Shown: in pieces, positions 10,581 to 19,974 of the stretch | Numbering within the stretch: position 1 is the stretch's first letter | Layout of the letters: every line of letters starts with the position of its first letter | Source of the DNA: Methylosinus trichosporium OB3b | GTDB taxonomy: Bacteria; Pseudomonadota; Alphaproteobacteria; Rhizobiales; Beijerinckiaceae | Direction of reading: 5' to 3' | Assembly (NCBI RefSeq): GCF_002752655.1 | Contig: NZ_CP023737.1 | Location: 2,566,001-2,630,000, forward strand | Length of the DNA: 64,000 nt | Notes under the pieces: model-generated | Seen by the model: the letters and a program-made list of their open reading frames with translations, nothing else | Database searches by the model: none | Told to the model about the DNA's origin: nothing | Program-made: the position numbers and the translations under genes

Positions 10581-13500
10581 ATGTCCGATCATCTCCTCCT
10601 CGCCAGGCGCTTCGCGCCTTTGTTCTGGTGCCAGTTCTTCGCCGCCTTCAACGATAATTTCCTCAAGAACGCGCTGGTGCTGCTCATCCTGTTCAAGATC
10701 GGCGGGGCGGAAGGCGAATCGCTCGTCACTTTGGCCGGAGCCGTGTTCATCGCGCCCTATTTCATTCTCTCGGCGCTCGGCGGGCAGATCGCCGACAAAT
10801 TCGACAAGTCGCTCGTCGCCCGCCGGCTGAAGCTCGTCGAGATCGGCGCGGCGGCGATCGCGGCGACCGGCTTTCTGCTCGCCTCCGTGCCGGTCCTGTT
10901 CGCCGCGCTCGTCGCCTTCGGCGCGCTCGGCGCGCTGTTCGGCCCGGTGAAATACGGGATTCTGCCCGACCATCTGCGCGAATCGGAGCTGCCCGGCGGC
11001 AATGCGCTCATCGAGGGCGCGACCTTCCTCGCCATTCTCGCCGGCACGATCGCCGGCGGCCTCGCCATGCGCGGCGGCGGCGAGCCGCTGCTCACGGCCA
11101 TCGGCGTCGGCGCCGCGGCGCTCGCCGCCTGGGGCTCGGCCCGCTTCATTCCCTCCACGGAACGCGCGGCGCCCGATCTGAAGCTCGACCCCAACGTCCT
11201 GCGCTCCACCTTCGCGCTGCTGCGCGAATTGTGGCGGGACACGCGGCTGTGGCGCGTCGGCGTCGTCACCAGCATCTTCTGGCTCGTCGGCGCCATCGCT
11301 CTGTCGCTGCTCGCGCCGCTGGTCACGCGCACGATGCACGGCTCGGAACTGGTCGTGACCCTCTATCTCGCCGTCTTCGCCATCGCCATCGCCGCCGGCT
11401 CGGGCCTCGCCTCCTTCCTGCTCGCCGGGCGCATCGTGCTGCTGCCGGCGGCGATCGGCGCGGCGATCATCGCCGGCGCGTCGATCGATCTTTGGCTGAC
11501 GCTCTCGTCTCTGTCGCCGGTCGAAGCGAGCGAGGCGCTCGAAACCGCCGAGTTCCTCGCCCAGCCGGGCGCCTGGCGGGTCACCGTGGACCTCGCTCTG
11601 CTCGCCATGGCCGGCGGGCTGATGATCGTGCCCTCCTTCGCCGCCATTCAGGCCTTCGCGCCGAGCTTCGAGCGTTCACGCATCATCGCCGCCGTCAATG
11701 TGCTCAACGCCGCCTTCATGGCCGGCGGCACGCTCGCCGTCGCTCTGCTGCAGGCGCAGGGCGTCACCGTGCCCAGCCTCTTCCTCGGCATGGGCGCGCT
11801 GATGGCGCTCGCCGCTCTCTGGATCTACAAGGCCGTCGTCGTCTCCCCTTTTCGTGACGCCCTGTCGATCGTCTTTCGCGCCTTCTACCGGCTCGAGGCG
11901 AAGGGTCTCTCCAATCTCGACAGGGCCGGCAAAAATCCGATCATCGCGCTCAATCATGTGAGCTTCCTCGATGCGGCGGCGATCCTCTGCGTGCTGCCGA
12001 TCGATCCGGTCTTCGCCATCGATTCGGGCATCGCGAAAAAATGGTGGGTGCGGCCGTTCCTGAAATTCGTGCGCGCCATTCCGCTCGATCCGACACGCCC
12101 ACTCGGCGCGCGCACGCTGGTCAATGCGGTCAAGAACGGCGATCCGCTGATCATCTTCCCGGAAGGGCGGCTCACCGTCACCGGCAGCCTGATGAAGGTC
12201 TATGACGGCGCCGGCCTCATCGCCGAGAAGAGCGGCGCTCTGGTGGTCCCCGTGCGCATCGAAGGCGCCGAGGCGACCATGTTCTCGCGCCTCTCGCGCG
12301 CGCAGGCGCGGCGGCGCTTCTTCCCCAAATTGACGCTCTCCCTGCAGGAGCCGGTGAAGCTCGCCGTCGATCCGGCGCTGAAGGGCAAGGCGCGGCGCAT
12401 CGCCTCGGGCGCGGCGCTCTATGAGATAATGTCCGATCTCGTGTTCCGCACCAGCCCGATCGACCGCACATTGCATCGCGCGCTCGTCGAAGCGGCGCGC
12501 GTGCACGGGCCCGGCCGCATCGCGCTCGAGGACCCGATCGCAGGGACGCTCACCTATCGGCGGCTGCTGATCGGCGCTCATGCGCTCGGCCGCAGGCTGA
12601 TGCAGAAATCCGAGCTCGGCGAAGCCATTGGCGTCATGCTGCCCAATTCCAACGCCGCGGCCGTGACTTTCTTCGCCGTCGTCGGCGCCGGGCGCGTCGC
12701 GGCCATGGTGAATTTCACCGCCGGCGCCGCCAATATCCGCGCCGGCCTCACGGCGGCGCAGGCGAAGACGCTGCTCACCTCGCGCGCCTTCGTCGAGAAG
12801 GGCAAGCTCGACAGGCTCGTCGCCGCGCTGGAGACGGATTTCCGCATCCTCTACCTCGAGGATCTGCGCACGGAGATTGCGCAGGGCGACAGGCTGCGCG
12901 CCATGCTCGGCCATCGCCGCCCGCTTTGCCCGCGCAGCCCGGACGATATGGCCGCCATTCTCTTCACCTCGGGCTCGGAAGGCGCGCCCAAGGGCGTCGC
13001 GCTCTCACACAAGAATCTGTTGGCCAATGCCGCGCAAGCGGCGGCGCGCATCGATTTCGGCCGCACCGACAAGATCTTCAGCGTGCTCCCGGTGTTCCAC
13101 TGCTTCGGGCTCAATGTCGGCTTCGTGCTGCCGCTCGTCTCCGGCGTGCCGATCTATTTCTATCCCTCGCCGCTGCACTACAAGCTGGTGCCGGAGCTCG
13201 TCTATGGCGTCAACGCCACCGTCCTGCTCGGCACCGACACTTTTCTCGCCGGCTATGCGCGCGTCGCCCATTCTTATGACTTCCGCTCCTTGCGCTATGT
13301 GATCGCCGGCGCCGAGCCGGTGAAGCAGAAGACGCGCGACATCTATCTCGAGAAATTCGGCATTCGCATTCTCGAGGGCTATGGCGTCACCGAGACGGCG
13401 CCGGCGCTCGCGCTCAACACGCCGATGTTCAACCGCTTCGGCACGGTGGGACGGCTGCTGCCCGGCATGGAGGCGCGGCTCGACGCCGTGCCCGGCGTGG

Positions 13501-14045
13501 CGCAGGGCGGGCGCCTGTTCGTGCGCGGCCCCAATGTGATGCTCGGCTATCTGACCGCCGACGCGCCGGGGCGGCTGAAGCCGCCGCACGAAGGCTGGCA
13601 CGACACCGGCGACATCGTCGCGATCGACGCCGAGGGCTTCATCACGATCAAGGGCCGCGCCAAGCGCTTCGCCAAGATCGGCGGCGAGATGATCTCGCTC
13701 GCCGCGGTGGAGGCGCTCGCCGCCGATCTGTGGCCGAACGCCCCGTCCGCGGCGGCGCGCGAGCTCGATCCGCGCAAAGGTGAGCGCATCGTGCTGGTCA
13801 CCGAGCGGCGCGACGCGGCGCGCGCCGACTTCCTCGCCTTCGCCAAGGCGAAGGGCGCGGCGGAGCTGATGGTCCCCGCCGAGATCATGATCGTCGAGCG
13901 CCTGCCGCTGCTCGGCTCCGGCAAGATCGACTTCGCCGGGGTCGCCACGATGGTCCGCGACCGCGACCGCTACATATTGCCCAATCCGCGCGTGCCCAAC
14001 GGCGTGTTCGGCCGCATCGACGGCGGCGGAACGCGAGGCGCGTGA
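10581..14045 (+). CDS. MFS / PlsC acyltransferase / acyl-AMP ligase fusion (LplT-Aas-like)
   Basis: A 1154-residue protein with three modules. Residues 1-400 are an MFS transporter of about 12 helices, starting like LplT (FWCQFFAAFNDNFLKNALVL). Residues about 430-620 are a PlsC acyltransferase with NHVSFLDA (HX4D) and FPEGRLT. Residues about 650-1150 are an AMP-forming acyl ligase with P-loop FTSGSEGAPKGV and YGVTETAP. In E. coli, LplT imports lysophospholipids and the separate Aas re-acylates them; here both functions sit in one chain, a known fusion architecture. The expected role is repair of lysophosphatidylethanolamine at the inner membrane. ATG 10581 begins the MFS motif. The triple TetR operator upstream implies ligand-controlled expression. 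Confidence 0.92.
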   Translation: MSDHLLLARRFAPLFWCQFFAAFNDNFLKNALVLLILFKIGGAEGESLVTLAGAVFIAPYFILSALGGQIADKFDKSLVARRLKLVEIGAAAIAATGFLLASVPVLFAALVAFGALGALFGPVKYGILPDHLRESELPGGNALIEGATFLAILAGTIAGGLAMRGGGEPLLTAIGVGAAALAAWGSARFIPSTERAAPDLKLDPNVLRSTFALLRELWRDTRLWRVGVVTSIFWLVGAIALSLLAPLVTRTMHGSELVVTLYLAVFAIAIAAGSGLASFLLAGRIVLLPAAIGAAIIAGASIDLWLTLSSLSPVEASEALETAEFLAQPGAWRVTVDLALLAMAGGLMIVPSFAAIQAFAPSFERSRIIAAVNVLNAAFMAGGTLAVALLQAQGVTVPSLFLGMGALMALAALWIYKAVVVSPFRDALSIVFRAFYRLEAKGLSNLDRAGKNPIIALNHVSFLDAAAILCVLPIDPVFAIDSGIAKKWWVRPFLKFVRAIPLDPTRPLGARTLVNAVKNGDPLIIFPEGRLTVTGSLMKVYDGAGLIAEKSGALVVPVRIEGAEATMFSRLSRAQARRRFFPKLTLSLQEPVKLAVDPALKGKARRIASGAALYEIMSDLVFRTSPIDRTLHRALVEAARVHGPGRIALEDPIAGTLTYRRLLIGAHALGRRLMQKSELGEAIGVMLPNSNAAAVTFFAVVGAGRVAAMVNFTAGAANIRAGLTAAQAKTLLTSRAFVEKGKLDRLVAALETDFRILYLEDLRTEIAQGDRLRAMLGHRRPLCPRSPDDMAAILFTSGSEGAPKGVALSHKNLLANAAQAAARIDFGRTDKIFSVLPVFHCFGLNVGFVLPLVSGVPIYFYPSPLHYKLVPELVYGVNATVLLGTDTFLAGYARVAHSYDFRSLRYVIAGAEPVKQKTRDIYLEKFGIRILEGYGVTETAPALALNTPMFNRFGTVGRLLPGMEARLDAVPGVAQGGRLFVRGPNVMLGYLTADAPGRLKPPHEGWHDTGDIVAIDAEGFITIKGRAKRFAKIGGEMISLAAVEALAADLWPNAPSAAARELDPRKGERIVLVTERRDAARADFLAFAKAKGAAELMVPAEIMIVERLPLLGSGKIDFAGVATMVRDRDRYILPNPRVPNGVFGRIDGGGTRGA

Positions 14046-14117
14046 ACGGCAGTTTGCAAGCCGTCGCCCGACGGTTAGGATTCGCCGAACGCCCGCGGGC
14101 GACGGAGCTTATAGAAT

Positions 14118-15167
14118 ATGGACTACAGACGACTGGGCCGAACCGACCTTCGCGTCTCGGCGATCATGCTCGGCACCATGACCTTCGGCGAGCAGAACAG
14201 CGAGGCCGAAGGCCATGCGCAGCTCGATCATGCGCTGGATCGCGGCGTCAATTTCATCGACACGGCGGAGATGTATTCGATCCCGCCGCGCGCCGAGACG
14301 CAGGGCTCGACCGAGCGCATCATCGGCAGCTGGCTGGCGGCGCGCAAGAACCGCGACAAGGTGATTCTCGCGACCAAGGTCTCGGGCCGCAGCCAGAGCC
14401 CCTACATGCGCCCCGATGGCGAGGCCACGCGGCTCGACCGCGCCAATATTCATTATGCGATCGACCAATCGCTGAAGCGTCTCCAGACCGATTACGTCGA
14501 TCTCTATCAGCTGCACTGGCCGGATCGCCCGCTGCCGCTGTTCGGCGCCGGCGGCACGATCTACAAGGCGCCGCCGCCGCTCCCCGAAATTCCAATCGAG
14601 GAGACGCTCGAGGCGCTCGGTGAGCTGGTCGCGGCCGGCAAGGTGCGGCATGTCGCGCTCTCCAACGAGACCTCCTGGGGCGTCGCGCGCTTTCTGAGCG
14701 CGAGCGAGCGCGGCGCCGGGCCGCGCATCGTCTCGATCCAGAACGCCTATAATCTCCTCAACCGCACCTTCGAGATCGGGCTCGCCGAGACGGCGATGCG
14801 CGAGGATGTCGGCCTGCTCGCCTATTCGCCGCTGGCGCAGGGCTATCTCACCGGCAAATATCAGAACGGCGCGCGGCCGCCCGGCGCGCGCACCACTTTG
14901 TTCGAGCGCGGCCAGCGCTATGAGAAACCGGGCGTCGCGCAGGCGATCGACGCCTATCTGGCGCTGGCGAAGGAGGTCGGCGTCTCGCCGGCGAAGCTTT
15001 CTCTCGCCTTCGTCACCTCGCGGCCGTTCGTGACCTCGAACATCATCGGCGCGACGACCATGACTCAGCTCGAGGAGGATCTCGCCTCGCTCGATGTGAC
15101 GATCACGCCTCAGATCGAAGCGCGCATCGACGAGATTCACCAGCTCCACAGCAATCCGGCGCCGTGA
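14118..15167 (+). CDS. Aldo/keto reductase, Tas-like
   Basis: A 349-residue NADPH-dependent aldo/keto reductase. The family tetrad is visible: Asp in NFIDTAEMYS, the Tyr of that same motif, Lys in KVILATKVSG, and His in YQLHWPDR. The insertion containing LPLFGAGGTIY and the NETSWGV motif matches the Tas/YghZ-like group. The cofactor end is marked by IIGATTMTQLEEDL. It lies about 70 bp downstream of the lipid fusion and could be read from the same transcript. The natural carbonyl substrate is unknown. Confidence 0.92.
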   Translation: MDYRRLGRTDLRVSAIMLGTMTFGEQNSEAEGHAQLDHALDRGVNFIDTAEMYSIPPRAETQGSTERIIGSWLAARKNRDKVILATKVSGRSQSPYMRPDGEATRLDRANIHYAIDQSLKRLQTDYVDLYQLHWPDRPLPLFGAGGTIYKAPPPLPEIPIEETLEALGELVAAGKVRHVALSNETSWGVARFLSASERGAGPRIVSIQNAYNLLNRTFEIGLAETAMREDVGLLAYSPLAQGYLTGKYQNGARPPGARTTLFERGQRYEKPGVAQAIDAYLALAKEVGVSPAKLSLAFVTSRPFVTSNIIGATTMTQLEEDLASLDVTITPQIEARIDEIHQLHSNPAP

Positions 15168-15185
15168 CCGGCGAAGGCGATCAGC

Positions 15186-15650
15186 ATGGATGTGACGCTG
15201 CGGCTGGCGCCGCTGGATGAGAAGCCGAAGATCGCCGCGCTGCTGCGCGACTATCTCGTCGAGCTCGGCCCCTGGGGCTATGGCGAGCCGGACTATCCGT
15301 TTCTCGATTCCTATTGGCGCGAGGAGCGGCGCAGCCCTTTCCTGATCGAGTCGGGCGGCGCGCTCGCCGGCTTCACGCTGGTGAACGCGCTGTCGATCTC
15401 CGGCTATGCGGTCGACGCCTCGATCGCGGAATTCTATGTGCTGCCGGCGTTTCGCCGCCGCGGCTGCGGCGCCTTCGCGGCCGCGCTCGCCTTTCGGGCG
15501 CGGCCCGGCTGGTGGGAATTGTCCTTCCATCGCGACAACGCCGCAGCGCGCGTGTTCTGGCCGTCCGCAGCCGAGCGCGCCGGCGCCAAACGTCTGCAGT
15601 TTTATGACGTCGGCGAAAGCCGCATTTTGCGTTTTCGCATGGCGCGATGA
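15186..15650 (+). CDS. GNAT-family N-acetyltransferase
   Basis: A 154-residue protein with the GNAT core: a beta-strand pair ending EFYVLPAFRRRGCGAFAA, where RRRGCG is the acetyl-CoA pyrophosphate loop (Q/RxxGxG/A), followed by the helix FAAALAFRARPG and a late HRDNAAARVFW motif. It starts 18 bp after the aldo/keto reductase stop, preceded by GAAGGCGA, so the two are probably co-transcribed. The acceptor substrate is not predictable. Confidence 0.85.
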   Translation: MDVTLRLAPLDEKPKIAALLRDYLVELGPWGYGEPDYPFLDSYWREERRSPFLIESGGALAGFTLVNALSISGYAVDASIAEFYVLPAFRRRGCGAFAAALAFRARPGWWELSFHRDNAAARVFWPSAAERAGAKRLQFYDVGESRILRFRMAR

Positions 15651-15857
15651 GCGAAGCAGTGTCACAACAGCTTTATTTTTCCAGCTAAAGCGTTGCTATA
15701 TAAAAATGAATCGTCACGCCTTCGGCCCGTCACGAGAACGCATTGTGTTCGACATGCGGCGGCAATGAGACCGGGGCAGTTTCCGCGCCGCAACCCAATG
15801 GGGCGCGTCTTCCTCGGCGCGATGTCCGCGACCGATGAGACGCTTTGGAGGGGCGAT

Positions 15858-17630
15858 ATGCGTTCGGTACTCAGATCGATATGCCTTGCGACGACTGCGC
15901 TGTGCGCGGCTCCCGCCTTCGCCGGTTCGACGGTGACGCCGATCCGCCACGTCATCATCATCGTCGGTGAGAACCACACCTTCGACAATGTGTTCGGCAC
16001 CTATCAGCCGACTGGCGGCCAGACGGTCCACAACCTGCTCAGCCAGGGCATCGTCAACGCCGACGGCACGCCCGGCCCGAATTTCAAGCTCGCCCGCCAG
16101 CGCATCGGCTCGGACGAGAGCAAGTATCTCGTCGAGACGCCCTCGCCGAGCGCCTATAGCGTTCTGCCGCAGCCCTGGACCACTTATGCTCTGTTCCAGC
16201 CGGCCGGCGTGCGCGACTCGCGCTTCCCGATCGATCTGCCGAACGGCCCGTATCAGATCACCAAATATGCGCCGTACAGCTCGTTCACGGGCGACCCCGT
16301 CCATCGCTTCTTCCAGATGTGGCAGCAGATCGACGGCGGCAAGCACGACAAGTTCGTCTGGGTCGAGAAGTCGATCGGCACCGGCACGAATGGCAATCCC
16401 GTTCCCGCCAAGGGCTTCAACCCCAAGGAGGGCGCGATCTCCATGGGGTTCTATAATATGAACCCCTATCAGGACGCGGCCGGCGTCGATCAGCCCGGCG
16501 ACGCGCAGATCTTCAAGGCGCTGGCCGACCGCTATGCGATCAGCGACAACTTCCATCAGTCGATCATGGGCGGCACGGGCGCCAACTTCCAGGCGATCGT
16601 CAGCGGCCATGCCGCCTTCTTCACCAATCCCACCAAGCTCGACGGCTCCGCGGCGGTCCCGTGGCAGAATCAGATCGAGAACCCGGACCCGCTGCAGGGC
16701 ACGAACAACTACTACACCCAGGACGGCTACAGCGGCGGCTCCTATGTGAAGTGCGCCGACTCCACGCAGCCGGGCGTCTCCGCGGTGGTCGCGCAGCTCA
16801 AGAAGAACAAGGTCAAGACCAACTGTGCGAGCGGCCACTATTATCTGGTCAACAACTACAACATGTATTGGAACCAGACCAGCGACCAGCATCGCGATCT
16901 CGGCTCCAGCAAGTTCGTGCTGCCGCCGCAGACGGCTCCGACCATCGCCGACGTTCTGACGCGGGCCGGCGTGTCCTGGAAATATTACAGCTCCGACCGC
17001 GGCGACGACGCGACGAAGTTCGCCGACTCGGTCGACGGCGTGCCGCTGCTCTATCACTCCTATTGCGGCATCTGCGATCCGCTCACCGGCTATAAGCAGA
17101 TCATGACCCGCAAGCTGCAGGAGGCGAAGCTCCAGAACTACGGGAACTTCCTGCAGGACATCAAGGACGGCACGCTGCCCGCCGTCTCTTTCGTGCGGCC
17201 CTTCGAATATCTCGCCGGCCATCCGGCCAACTCCAACAACGAGCTCTATGAGCAGTTCGTCGACTCGCTCATCAAGCGCGTGAAGAGCAATCGGGCGATC
17301 TGGGACGACACCGCGATCTTCGTCACCTATGACGAAGGCGGCGGCTACTACGACTCGGGCTATGTGCAGCCGGTCGACTTCTTCGGCGACGGCACGCGCA
17401 TTCCGCTGATCGTCGTGTCGCCTTATGCGAAGAAGGGCTATGTCGATCACACCTATTACGACCATGTCTCGATGCTGAAATTCATCGAGCACAACTGGAA
17501 GCTGGGCAAGATCTCCTCGCGCAGCCGCGACAATCTGCCCAATCCGGTTCACACCGCCGCCGATCCCTATGTCCCGACCAATATTCCGGCGATCGGCGAC
17601 ATGATGAACATGTTCAACTTCCCCAAGTGA
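15858..17630 (+). CDS. Secreted phospholipase C/acid phosphatase-type phosphoesterase
   Basis: A 590-residue exported protein. Residues 1-22 are a signal peptide (RSICLATTALCAAPAFAG). The mature part starts with the metal-binding HVIIIVGENHTFDNVFGTY motif of the phosphoesterase family (PF04185: phospholipase C and AcpA-type acid phosphatases). It continues with an IMGGTGANFQAIVSG region, and late metal ligands occur in IFVTYDEGGG and YYDHVSMLKFIE. A strong GGAGGGG ribosome site precedes ATG 15858. It is monocistronic: a rho-independent terminator follows. The likely role is periplasmic release of phosphate from esters. The stop region contains a 15-bp tandem duplication. Confidence 0.88.
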   Translation: MRSVLRSICLATTALCAAPAFAGSTVTPIRHVIIIVGENHTFDNVFGTYQPTGGQTVHNLLSQGIVNADGTPGPNFKLARQRIGSDESKYLVETPSPSAYSVLPQPWTTYALFQPAGVRDSRFPIDLPNGPYQITKYAPYSSFTGDPVHRFFQMWQQIDGGKHDKFVWVEKSIGTGTNGNPVPAKGFNPKEGAISMGFYNMNPYQDAAGVDQPGDAQIFKALADRYAISDNFHQSIMGGTGANFQAIVSGHAAFFTNPTKLDGSAAVPWQNQIENPDPLQGTNNYYTQDGYSGGSYVKCADSTQPGVSAVVAQLKKNKVKTNCASGHYYLVNNYNMYWNQTSDQHRDLGSSKFVLPPQTAPTIADVLTRAGVSWKYYSSDRGDDATKFADSVDGVPLLYHSYCGICDPLTGYKQIMTRKLQEAKLQNYGNFLQDIKDGTLPAVSFVRPFEYLAGHPANSNNELYEQFVDSLIKRVKSNRAIWDDTAIFVTYDEGGGYYDSGYVQPVDFFGDGTRIPLIVVSPYAKKGYVDHTYYDHVSMLKFIEHNWKLGKISSRSRDNLPNPVHTAADPYVPTNIPAIGDMMNMFNFPK

Positions 17631-17646
17631 GACTTCCCCAAGTGAG
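17617..17646. repeat. 15-bp tandem duplication across the stop codon
   Basis: ACTTCCCCAAGTGAG occurs twice head to tail, the first copy containing the phosphoesterase stop codon TGA. It looks like a recent slippage or duplication with no effect on the protein. Confidence 0.9.
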
Positions 17647-17670
17647 ACGGGGATAGACGAGCAGAACGAA

Positions 17671-17700
17671 GGGCGGCCTTCAGCGCCGCCCTTTTTCTTT
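17671..17700 (+). terminator. Rho-independent terminator of the phosphoesterase gene
   Basis: GGGCGGC - loop CTTCAGC - GCCGCCC is followed directly by TTTTTCTTT. A 7-bp perfect GC stem with a T tract, 40 bp after the stop codon. Confidence 0.92.
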
Positions 17701-17833
17701 CGCGCAACTCCTCCGCCCGATCGCCCTGCGAAAAATACGCATCGCCCTTCCCATCGCCGCAGGGCGCGCCTAAGTTTGCACAGGCGCTCCGCCGGACGCG
17801 GCGGGTGCTGCGCCGGACCGGAGAATTTCGACG

Positions 17834-18442
17834 ATGCGCATTCTCTCCCGCTGGCCCTCGCGCTGGCTTCTCCTCTTCTCTGTTCTGACGCTCGCGGTCC
17901 CGCTCTCGGGCTGCGGCTATAATACGATTCCGACGCTCGAGGAGGAGGCCAAGGCCAAATGGGCCACGGTCGAAGCGCAATATCAGCGCCGCGCCGACCT
18001 CATCCCCAATCTCGTCGCCACCGTCAAAGGCTACGCCAAGCAGGAGAAGGACGTGCTCACCTCGGTCACCGAGGCGCGCGCCAAGGCGACGCAGGTCACG
18101 CTCGATCCATCGCAGCTCACCGATCCGCAGAAGGTCAAGCAGTTCCAGGAGGCGCAGGCGCAGCTCTCCGGCGCGCTCGGGCGTCTGCTCGCAGTCAGCG
18201 AGGCCTATCCGGACCTGAAGTCCAACGCCAACTTCCTGGCGCTGCAATCGCAGCTCGAGGGCACGGAGAATCGCATCAATGTGGCGCGCCGCGACTACAT
18301 AGAGGCGGCGCGGGAGTTCAACACGTCGCTGCGCACCTTCCCGACCCTGCTCTGGGCCAAGACCTTCTTTTCCGGAACCAAGCCGCTCCCGGAGTTCACC
18401 GCCGTCGCCGGCGCCGAGAAGGCCCCCGAGGTGACGTTCTGA
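17834..18442 (+). CDS. LemA family lipoprotein
   Basis: A 202-residue LemA protein. The N-terminus is a lipoprotein signal with lipobox LSGC (cleavage before the Cys at about residue 32), followed by GYNTIPTLEEEAKAKWATVEAQYQRRADLIPNLV, the diagnostic LemA sequence. The rest is helical (QAQLSGALGRLL, LQSQLEGTENRINVARRDY). LemA proteins are of unknown biochemical function and are commonly co-encoded with TPM-domain proteins, exactly as here. It is the first gene of a three-gene cassette at 17834-19912. Confidence 0.95.
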   Translation: MRILSRWPSRWLLLFSVLTLAVPLSGCGYNTIPTLEEEAKAKWATVEAQYQRRADLIPNLVATVKGYAKQEKDVLTSVTEARAKATQVTLDPSQLTDPQKVKQFQEAQAQLSGALGRLLAVSEAYPDLKSNANFLALQSQLEGTENRINVARRDYIEAAREFNTSLRTFPTLLWAKTFFSGTKPLPEFTAVAGAEKAPEVTF

Positions 18443-18491
18443 CGCCGCGCCGCGGGGAGCGCGAGCGCGGGAGACGAGCGAGGGAGCGCGC

Positions 18492-19307
18492 GTGTCGGCG
18501 AGAACGGTCGTCATCTTGATTGCGCTGCGCGGCGCGGCCGCGCTGGCGTTCGCTCTGCTGCCCGTCCTCGCTTTCGCCGCGCTCACTTTTCCGGCCCTCA
18601 CCGGCCGCGTCGTCGACGACGCGCATATTCTGCCGCAGCAGGCGCGGCTCGCGGTGGAGACGAAGTCGAGCGCGCTCGAGGACAAGTCGGGCATTCAGCT
18701 CGTCGTCGCCACCATCCCCTCGCTGCAGGGAACCGACATAGAGAGCTACGCCAACGAACTGTTCCGCTTCTGGAAGCTCGGCGAGGCGAAGAAGAACAAT
18801 GGCGTCTTGTTCCTGATCGCGCCGACCGAGCGCAAGATGCGCATAGAGGTCGGCTATGGGCTCGAGGGCACGCTGACCGACGCGCTCTCCAAGGTCATCA
18901 TCGCGACGGCGGTCACGCCGAAATTCAAGACCGGCGATTATGGCGCCGGCGTCGAGCGCGGCGTCGACGCGATCATCGAGGTGCTGAGCGGCGACGCGGC
19001 CGAATGGCAGAAGCGCGTGAAGCTGCGCGCCGAAGGCCGCGACGAATTCGACGACATCGTCCCGCTCATCATGATCGCGCTGTTCCTGTTCGTGTTCTTG
19101 TCCATGTTGTCCAACGCCCGCGGCGGGCGGCGGGCCTATCGCGGCGGGCGCGGGCCGATCGTCTATCTGCCGCCCTCGAACGATCCCTGGTCCGGGGGCT
19201 CGTCGGGAGGCTCCTGGGGCTCGGGAAGCTCCTGGGGCGGCGGCGACGGCGGCTTTTCGGGCGGGGGCGGGTCGTCCGGCGGCGGCGGCGCTTCGGGGGA
19301 TTGGTGA
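18492..19307 (+). CDS. TPM-domain membrane protein with glycine-rich tail (YgcG-like)
   Basis: A 271-residue protein starting at GTG 18492 (ribosome site GAGGGAG). It has a signal peptide-like N-terminus, then a TPM domain at residues about 30-150 with LTGRVVDDAHILP, NNGVLFLIAPTERKMRIEVGYGLEG and ALSKVIIATAVTPKFK. One transmembrane segment follows (IVPLIMIALFLFVFLSML). The C-terminus is low-complexity Gly/Ser (GGSSGGSWGSGSSWGGG...) as in YgcG proteins. TPM domains occur in the photosystem II repair phosphatase family, but bacterial members are largely uncharacterised. It sits between LemA and a second TPM protein, and its stop overlaps the next start (TGATG). Confidence 0.93.
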   Translation: MSARTVVILIALRGAAALAFALLPVLAFAALTFPALTGRVVDDAHILPQQARLAVETKSSALEDKSGIQLVVATIPSLQGTDIESYANELFRFWKLGEAKKNNGVLFLIAPTERKMRIEVGYGLEGTLTDALSKVIIATAVTPKFKTGDYGAGVERGVDAIIEVLSGDAAEWQKRVKLRAEGRDEFDDIVPLIMIALFLFVFLSMLSNARGGRRAYRGGRGPIVYLPPSNDPWSGGSSGGSWGSGSSWGGGDGGFSGGGGSSGGGGASGDW

Positions 19308-19912
19308 TGCCCATTTCCAACGCCGATCAGGCGCGCATATCGGCGGCGATTCACGCGGCCGAGCAGAAGACCGCGGCGGAGATCGTCTGCGTGCTGGCGC
19401 GGCGCTCCTCCGATTACCTCTATGTGGCGCCGCTCTGGGCCGCGCTGATGGCGCTGATCGCGCCCTGGCCGCTGGTGATCTTCACGCGGCTCGACATTCG
19501 CACCATCCTCGTCATCCAGACGCTGATCTTCGTGGTGATCACGCTCATCCTGTCCTACCCGCGCTTCCGGCTCGCGGCGACGCCGCGCGCGGTCAAGCGG
19601 GCGCGCGCCCATCGCGCCTCGATCGAGCAATTCTTCACGCGCGGAGTCGCGGGCACGAGAGAGCGAACCGGCGTGCTGATCTTCGTCTCACTGGGGGAGC
19701 GCTATGCGCGGGTCGTCGCCGACGAGGGGATCGCCGTCAAAATCTCCGACGAGCAATGGCGCTGCGCGCTGGATCTGCTGCTCGCCGAGGTCCGCCGCGG
19801 GCGCATCGCCGACGGCTTCGTCGCGGGAATAGAGGAATGCGCGCGGCTGCTCGCGCAGCATGTGCCGCCGGGCGGCGCGGAAGAGCTGCCCGACCGCATT
19901 TATGTGATCTGA
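19307..19912 (+). CDS. Second TPM-domain membrane protein
   Basis: A 201-residue protein whose ATG overlaps the preceding stop by one base, so translation is coupled. It starts with a TPM-like segment (ARISAAIHAAEQKTAAEIVCVLARRSSDY), has two transmembrane helices at about residues 40-85, and ends with the other half of the domain (GVLIFVSLGERYARVVADEGIAVKI...). This split TPM layout is standard for the small partner in LemA-TPM-TPM cassettes. The cassette probably acts as one envelope complex; no catalytic function is established. Confidence 0.88.
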   Translation: MPISNADQARISAAIHAAEQKTAAEIVCVLARRSSDYLYVAPLWAALMALIAPWPLVIFTRLDIRTILVIQTLIFVVITLILSYPRFRLAATPRAVKRARAHRASIEQFFTRGVAGTRERTGVLIFVSLGERYARVVADEGIAVKISDEQWRCALDLLLAEVRRGRIADGFVAGIEECARLLAQHVPPGGAEELPDRIYVI

Positions 19913-19913
19913 C

Positions 19914-19949
19914 GCAAAAGGTCCCGGCTGCGCGCGGGCGCGCCGGGAC
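19914..19949 (-). terminator. Hairpin terminator for the 33-residue membrane peptide gene
   Basis: On the minus strand GTCCCGGC...GCCGGGAC (8-bp arms at 19942-19949 and 19921-19928) is followed by CTTTTGC. It may also stop the convergent TPM transcript. Confidence 0.6.
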
Positions 19950-19974
19950 AGTCGCTCGCAGGAGGGCGAGTCGT

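Noticed and set aside
15714..17552. A 612-codon minus-strand frame opposite the phosphoesterase.
   Set aside because: The plus strand encodes signal peptide and family motifs, a good ribosome site and a terminator; the minus frame has no recognisable domain.
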